This document shows positions 57,942 to 64,000 of a stretch of DNA of 64,000 bases, piece after piece. A program made the translations under genes and the position numbers. Position 1 is the stretch's first letter. Every line of letters begins with the position of its first letter. The DNA comes from Mucidula mucida (Eukaryota; Basidiomycota; Agaricomycetes; Agaricales; Physalacriaceae): the NCBI GenBank assembly GCA_015501055.1, contig JADNYV010000001.1:2090532-2154531 (forward strand), written 5' to 3'. The notes beneath the pieces are model-generated. The model did no database searches. It was not told where the DNA came from and worked only from the letters and a program-made list of their open reading frames with translations.

Positions 57942-58689
57942 TTGGATATGAGAGAGATTGAGCAACAGTAAAGCGATGGAGACAGCAAGAATACGTCAAA
58001 CTATCAAAGTCTGACGAAGGTAAGAGCAAAGAGACGATGAAGATGATCGAACAGGAGCCAGTGGTTCTATTCCGTGTTGATTTCACATGATATTGGGACT
58101 GCTTCTTGCCCCGATCTAGCCGAGAAAGACGCCACACTAAAGCAGACTGTCAAAACACCACAAAGGACTACAGAGCATTTCGTCAAATCAGGACGACGAT
58201 TTCGGTTCCAATGCGTACCTGTCATGTCCATCTCTTCGTCTCGTAGTCGACGCTTGACCCGTGTTGGTGGAGGAGGGAGACCGCACTGACAGGAAAAGCG
58301 CAGATTTAGTCCAGAGCAACTTTGATTCGGTGTTGGATGTGTCCACGCCACGAACACACGCGTAGCTACGGCATCGACTTGGAAGCCGACTGAGTGAGGC
58401 GTATGAAGACAGTCGTTCCTGCTAACACGCGGCAATTTTGGTCAAAAATTGCCTGTCGGTAATGTACGTGGGCCGTGGGTGTGGCCATTGCCGCGCCATG
58501 GATGTCCTTTGCTGATATTGCTGCGTGTGTCATACACAAATCCTCTACGCGCGTAAGATAAACTAAGGGTCTTGTATTGTGGCGTACGCGTCTTAGATCA
58601 AATCTCTGCCTATATCCTAGTTCAACGACTGTTGTTGGCACTGGCAAAGAAATCGTGATGTGTTCGCTATTTGTTCGCTGCCACGAAAA
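57942..58689. other. Upstream region of kinase B3
   Basis: The first about 200 bases match sequences before B1 and B2 (AACTATCAAAGTCTGACGAAGG, split by indels, and AGAGACGATG). Unlike B1 and B2, no AAA-protease sequence follows. The rest holds no recognised gene. Confidence 0.5.
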
Positions 58690-59229
58690 AGTCACTGGTC
58701 ATTCTGAGTTCTGTAGTAACATTGGATACGACTGTTTTTATTTTTGTTCTATGATACACAGAACCAACAACTTATTCTACATTCTCCGAGTACTACACAT
58801 AACTACATCAAAGAATGCGCATCAGGCGAATATCTCAGGAACTAGTCCATGCGGGACGAGTAAGCAGATGCATGAAGGCTGCGATACGTCTCGAGGACTC
58901 TGACAACAGCTCAGCATACATATCCGACTCCAAAATTTGGCCATGCCATTGGACCGGGTCTGCCATGGTGCAAACACGACTTGTATACAGCAGTCTCGCA
59001 AATAATGCTGGTACGTGGCACGCCAAGACGCGCAAGGTCCCGGCGTCCCCAAATGACGAGTCACATGGTGTTGATGCGCTCTCGTCCCTTGGCTGTGCCA
59101 GATGCTCATCACTTGGTTGCACTGAGGAGAGGGGTCAGAATGATATAGGCAGAGGGGAGGGTGCACTCACCATAACCACAATGATGAGAGGATTACAAAT
59201 TGGGATATCAAGAAAATTGGAGCAGCCCA
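58690..59229. repeat. 3' flank of kinase A3
   Basis: Matches the 3' flanks of A1 and A2, including the intron-like segment directly after the stop and TATGATACACAGAACC. No gene is supported. Confidence 0.55.
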
Positions 59230-60175
59230 TTACGAGCTGCTGCGTTCAACCCCGGGCTCCATGAAAAATGTGTCCATATTCTCAATGGCGGAACGCATCT
59301 GAGCAAGCGATACTCGTTGGAACGGGTCGAGTCTGAGGATGTCTTTGACCAGTTTACTGCACTCTGATGACATTTCTATGGGCGTGTTTTCGGTGATGAA
59401 GTCGGGATTGTTCAGGTATTCCTCGAAGAGAGGATCCGTTGACTGTGCGGAGTCCCAGGGGTATGAATCAGTTACGAGGTTGATCAAGATGATTCCCATA
59501 GACCAGATGTCGTTGTATTTGGGGAGATAGAACGGGCTGTAAGAGTCTAACCGGACACACTCTGCAAAATATCAGGACAAAGACTCGGACTATCAAAGAA
59601 AGGAGGTACATACCCGGCGACATATACTCCAGCGTGCCCACACGCAACTGATCCGACACATCATCGCTGGTCGACAACCCAAAGTCAGCCAAGAACACAC
59701 TACGCCCATCGCCGGAAGTAAGGATGTTCTCGGGTTTGAGGTCACGATGGTAGACATCTTTGTCATGACAATACTGCAGAGCGTCTATGATCTGGATCAT
59801 AGTCGAGCGAATGAGCTCGTCATTGAACTTGTACTGGTGTTGTTGAATGCGGGAGTAGAGGTCGTCTCCCGAGCAGAGGTCAAGCAGGATGAAGGTGAAT
59901 GGTCCGTCGACGATGCATTTGTGGAATGTTACGATGTGCTTGTGCTTGGTGACCCGCTTGTGCAGATCTATCTCAGCAGACAGTAACTTCTCTTCGCTGG
60001 ATCCAAGTGCGGGGGTCAACATGACCTTTACTGCATAGTGCGACGACGACGTAATATCCCATCCGCGATAGACGGCCCCAAAGCCTCCACTGCCAATGAG
60101 CTCCTCAAGATAGAGACGACCGTGGTCGACGAGAGTGCGGGTAAAATTGGGAAGAGTACGAGATGGTGCAAACAT
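59230..60175 (-). CDS. Ran1/Sks1-like Ser/Thr protein kinase A3 (intact)
   Basis: Complete 297-residue kinase: exon 1 at 60175-59614, a 52-base intron at 59562-59613, exon 2 at 59561-59230. Exon 1 encodes the same protein as A2; exon 2 differs at two residues seen by eye (LVKDIL against LVTDIL, AIENMD against AIESMD). All catalytic landmarks are present ([53 protein letters not shown]). The orientation is opposite to A2, and the homology continues through both flanks, so the two form an inverted repeat. Two intact, nearly identical copies imply recent duplication or gene conversion. Confidence 0.9.
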
Positions 60176-61239
60176 GGTGGATAGAATGGCTGGGAGCGTT
60201 GAGGACAGAGTATCAATCAATAGGCGGCAGAGTCAAATTATGCTTCCAAAGTATGATTTGGTACGAAGCAAGAGATAGAAAGACCGATTGACAAGGAGCC
60301 TCCAGCTCTTATACTGCCTTTTTTTCACATGATACTCCAGGACGATCGGAGAAAGGCGCCACAGAGACTTGAGACGATACTGCGAGAGGTTCAAGGAAAA
60401 ATATGTTGGCAAAGATTAAAGACCCGATAGCGGAGCACTTGGATCTGCCAAGAAAAGCGACTGTTAGTGTTCATTAAACTCGCCTGTATTCCTCCATGGT
60501 CCCAATTCTTGTTGATGGTCGATCGAGTCGATCAGCGAAGGTGGCTGTGCAGTGGTTTGCCTCGGATGTCTCCCACGGCTTCGTTTACTTCCGAGCACCT
60601 CAACTGTCTGCCGCAAGAGAGGCCTGCACAATGGAGCTTTCAACAATCTACCAGTAAACCTGTCATGTTCGCTCTGTTGTTTGCCCGCCATTACCCTCGC
60701 TTTGTAGCCCTTGACTCTGTACCAATGCTTTATTATACAACGTTACTTATCTACAGATTTTGTTGTTGGACAAGCAGTGGATACCCACTGTACTTACTGA
60801 CATATGGTGGAATCAGTGTACAGGATTTAGTTCCACTAATGGGTTTCATATTGTGGCGTACGCTGGCTTTCCTAGACATCTTTTGATCGGTGCCAGTTTC
60901 CCCGAGAAAACATCGCGGTGCCACGTCTGCTTCAAGATCTTCAATACTATTCGGTCTTGAGTTTGCGATAGCATGAGAACCTGTCGCTATGGTAAGGTGG
61001 GGACCTCAAACTGAAGCAAACGTCTGGTTCGACTGCCGGAGCCTCAGGCCTCAGGCCTCAACGTCGGTGATGAACAACGCTTGATAGAGCCTTCTTTCAA
61101 TACCAAGGTGCGTACTATCAGAACTTATTGACACATAGGGCTGTAGAAAGAGTTGTATTCCGCCTTATGGAGAGTGAAGCTTCTGGGTTAAAACAACTTG
61201 GTGGCGGCGACCATGACGGGTACCGGGATCAGTGACTTA
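60176..61239. repeat. Upstream region of kinase A3, inverted copy of 28111-29205
   Basis: Long non-coding region repeated upstream of A2. A short triplication-like run CCTCAGGCCTCAGGCCTCA occurs near 61045. No gene. Confidence 0.65.
60308..60313 (-). promoter_or_regulatory. TATA-like box of kinase A3
   Basis: Minus strand TATAAG in AGTATAAGAGCTGG, 138 bases before the ATG at 60175. Confidence 0.58.
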
Positions 61240-62018
61240 CTAGTCATTTCAAAAATCGATGCACAACCTTTTTGTTGATATTTTCCTTCTGCTACACAGA
61301 AGTATTCTACATTGGCCGAGTACTGTATACATCATTACATCTACGAAGGCGCATCACCGATATCTCAGGACGTGCTGATGATCGGCTGTCGATGCTAGTA
61401 CGTCTCGAGAACCTCATTCTACAGGTCGCTCCGAGTCGGCTTGAATATCCGATTCCAAAATTCATGTATGGTGCTGATACGCCGTGGATATACCAGTTCG
61501 TTGACACGTGACACAGCGATATCCCCTTTACTCGAAAAAAGACGATTCTGCAACATGTTCTGATACGAGTTCGTTCTCAGACGCGCGTGCATCATCATGC
61601 AATAACAGTCGTTTGCCAGACGACCGTTATAATGTCCACTGATCCCAAATGTCTCCCTAGTGGAAGAAGTTTGCCCCCGAAACCCAAAGTGGACTGTGCC
61701 ATAAGGCCCCCGTTCACAAAGTCTGTCAATGCCCCCGTAACCCCCAGTTCTCGATGTAGCCCACATATCCCACAATGAACGCCCCCAACTCCCCAGCCAG
61801 GAAGGAGGTGTAAACAAGCCGGACACATATGAAGCCCCCGGTACCAACAAGAGGATGATTGCTATATGACAATGTACTGCGCTGAGGAGATGAGTCGGAA
61901 TGTATATGCAGAGTGGAGGGTGCACTCACCCGGCGATTAAGTCGGGATTGTGGAGGTACTATGTGAAGAGAGGATCCATTGACTGCGCGGAGTCCCAGGG
62001 GTATGCGCCAGTTACGAG
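61240..62018 (-). pseudogene. G-rich module and scrap of C1-like kinase, right arm of the inverted repeat
   Basis: Reverse complement of 27450-28110 (G-tract array, TTCCTGGCTGGGGAG, GTACCGGGGGCTTC). At its far end (about 61935-62018) is a scrap of kinase exon 2 that reads LVTGAYPWDSAQ-like sequence and matches C1 at 27051-27130. The piece of C1 between about 27135 and 27440 is missing here. Similarity stops at 62018, where epoxide hydrolase sequence begins without spacer. Confidence 0.62.
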
Positions 62019-62452
62019 TTCGCCTCCCAGAGAATCCAGTGCCCCGCATTGAATTCGCGGTACGTGAGATTGGGGCAGGTCGCGCTAAGGCTCTTCAATT
62101 GGAGATCGGCTCGCGCAATAAGATCATTATTAGCGCCACCGAAGAACGTGGGCTTTGTTATGATGATGTTTTCTGCAGAAATGCCTGTACAAGAAACGTC
62201 AAACATCAAGTTGGACTCAGATCTCAAAAAGAAAGAAGACCTTTGTTATCTTCTGCATCGAGGCCAGAGGTCAAAATCTTGTACCAGTTCAAGGGACCGG
62301 TCATGCCGGTATCGAGCAGTTCCTTCTTGTGGAATTCTCGCTCCTTGAGATGTGCGTTAGGCAGCGATGAGAAAGAATGTCTGGGCGAAACTCGGCTGTT
62401 AGATGGTCTGCCGGCTCCGTCCTCTTGTCCTCCGCCAGCCACGCACGCAGTC
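62012..62452 (-). pseudogene. Truncated 3' half of an EH3-like epoxide hydrolase
   Basis: Matches EH3 from LRAWLAEDKRTEPAD through PLNWYK, KPTFFGGANNDLIARADLQL and NAGHWILWEA. It then runs into kinase scrap DNA instead of the EH3 C-terminus. The upstream part of EH3 (HGFP, GHDW nucleophile, promoter) is gone: at about 62452 the sequence jumps to the B downstream module. It cannot encode an active hydrolase. Confidence 0.78.
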
Positions 62453-63255
62453 GGAGTACATCAACCGAGTCGCGATCCCGGCGACCAAGCGGAAGATACA
62501 AAAATGTAGTCAGTTCTGGTGCAAGCTAAGAATTAAAAATCCTACATTCGAGTCACGTCGAGAGTACTTGGCGTGCACTCTCGACACTGCTCCTCCCTCT
62601 GGCACATCGTATCAATTCTGCGATATACGTGCTGACACGACGCGACAAAACTAGTCAATTCCACTGCAACAAGGTGAGAGTATCAGTTCTGCAAAATGAT
62701 GCTGATACTCTCTGATGATCCCATGCGGCAATATCGTCGAGCGATCGTTGGCCGGAGAACCGTCATATATCCTCAAATATATTCCAAGTTGTTGAGATGG
62801 GAGGAAATGAGCAATCGTACTTCCCCAGCCAGGAAGGAAGTACGAAGAAATCCTCACTAGTGCTCAAATCATCTACACAGATATCTTGCCAGTGCCACAT
62901 CAATTCAATTCAAAGTCGTTTGCCAGGCGACCTTGAGAATATCCGCCGATCCCGAACGCCTTCCCAGAGGAAGTATGCCCCCAGTACCCAAAGCCCCCGA
63001 ATTCCCACAATTTGTGCCCCAAATTCTCGAATGAACCCTCATGTACCCAATGTACTTCCCCAGCCAGAAAGAAGTACTCATGCCCCCAGATCCCGAGATA
63101 CTTCCCAGCCAGGAAGGAAGTATGTTTATGCCCACAGTTGCCAGTGCCATATTTTGCGCGTCTGAAGCCCCCAGTACCCACCAGAGAAATATCTGTAACC
63201 AAACGAATGACCAAAAGACTGTGAAGCGAACCGCGTATATGATTGGACCAGCCAA
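62453..63255 (-). repeat. Kinase B downstream module, copy at B4
   Basis: Nearly the same as 56038-56852. The inverted repeat with GAGAGTATCAG arms (62676-62686 and 62702-62712) is perfect, but the GTGCACGCC hairpin has lost about 10 bases of its left arm (near 62565), leaving AGTACTTGGCGTGCACT. G-tract array on the minus strand. Confidence 0.7.
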
Positions 63256-64000
63256 TCATGAGCGCCCTCCAGCAAAATAGCCTACATCCCGGTCCGCGAC
63301 GTTCATCGGTGGGAGGCGAACACCCATCCCGAGCGAGCTATCAGGCGGTGAGATCCCGGCAATATCAATATTCATTAGCATCGAACCGCCTCCGGAGTTC
63401 CGGCATGACGGAGGAGGAAGCGGGAGTTCAATCCTAGGCTCCAGGAAGAATGTCTCGACTTGCTCAACAAGCATGCCCAACCGAGAAAGTGGTATGCGTC
63501 TGAGAGGATCCACCTGGAAGATGAATTGCAATAACTCGTTACACTCTACCGAGATGCGTATCGGCATGGTCTTTGCGATGGAGTTTGGGTCTCCCAGGTA
63601 CGCCCTGAACAGAGGATCCTCCCACTCTGCGCTGTCCAAGGATAGCACCCGGTGACAAGGTTGACGAGGATGACTCCCACTGACCAAAATATCGTTGTAT
63701 TGCGGGGAGTAGTAAGAGGATGTGTACTGTGACCCGATGCACTCTGCAGCACGTCAGTACCAGGAATGAGAGGTGCAGCGGAATCGTACCCGGCGACATG
63801 TAAGGCAAGGTACCCACCCCAAAGTCAGTCGACGTGCGATCCTTCGTCGACAACCCAAAGTCAGCCAAGTACACTCTGCTCCCATCGCTGGAAGTGAGGA
63901 TGTTCTCGGCTTCAGGTCGCGGTGATAAACCCCTTCTCGTGACACGCCATCAAACCTTCGATAATCTGCACCATCGTCTCACGAATGAAGTCGTCGTTCT
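63256..64000 (-). CDS. Ran1/Sks1-like kinase B4, cut by window edge, apparent frameshifts
   Basis: C-terminal two thirds of a family B kinase; the glycine loop and start lie beyond the right edge. Visible: [28 protein letters not shown], the SPE intron, WEDPLFRAYLGDPNSIAKTM, FQVDPLRRIPLSRLGMLVEQ, and the same tail as B3 ending YFAGGRS. Against B3 there are single-base losses in a GGG run near 63908, in a C-run near 63931 and in a GGG run near 63640, all homopolymers. The paralogous site that is frameshifted in B3 (GDPNSIAK) is intact here. The order EH-like scrap, module, kinase repeats the order EH3, module, B3. Confidence 0.78.

Overview
The window looks like nuclear DNA of a filamentous basidiomycete, probably an agaricomycete. 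The support is dense genes with many short GT-AG introns of about 45-60 bases, and typical contents: a PL3 pectate lyase, a P450, fungal epoxide hydrolases, Byr4, Seh1, Vps18 and Ran1-like kinases. The species cannot be told from the sequence. No rRNA, tRNA, CRISPR array or transposase gene was recognised.

Layout. 1-1 kb: 3' end of an MRP-type ABC exporter. 1-9 kb: a duplication-rich island with an epoxide hydrolase, an epoxide hydrolase scrap, Ran1-like kinase A1 with a decayed 5' piece of byr4, and Ran1-like kinase B1 with a truncated 5' piece of a mitochondrial AAA protease gene. 9-15 kb: pectate lyase, urease accessory protein UreD and a Dal5-type permease. 15-20 kb: the full AAA protease gene, divergent from kinase B2. 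20-26 kb: Seh1, an Old Yellow Enzyme and Byr4. 26-31 kb: kinase remnant C1, divergent from byr4, then intact kinase A2. 31-41 kb: two tandem large proteins resembling fungal 2OG-oxygenases, flanking a dienelactone hydrolase. 41-52 kb: a long coiled-coil protein, a Shb17-like phosphatase, Vps18 and a P450. 53-64 kb: a second island with two epoxide hydrolases, kinases B3, A3 and B4 (cut by the window edge), and a rearranged partial copy of the hydrolase-kinase segment.

The most striking feature is a family of dispersed Ran1/Sks1-like kinase cassettes (A1-A3, B1-B4, remnant C1). Each has a conserved single-intron kinase gene. The A copies also share a TATA box exactly 138 bases before the start. 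The B copies share an approximately 0.8 kb downstream module with hairpins and a G-tract array on the kinase sense strand. At two loci the kinase is divergent from a complete housekeeping gene (AAA protease, byr4), and elsewhere a kinase copy carries only the 5' stump of that neighbour. This suggests the cassettes spread by segmental duplication out of shared bidirectional promoters. A2/A3 and B1/B2 form large inverted repeats; B3/B4 form a direct repeat.

Caution: many clearly conserved genes (Seh1, Vps18, AAA protease, Old Yellow Enzyme, P450) each need one or more single-base additions, nearly all in homopolymers, to stay in frame. This points to homopolymer contraction in the assembly, so single-base frameshifts in the kinases should not be read as pseudogenisation without checking.
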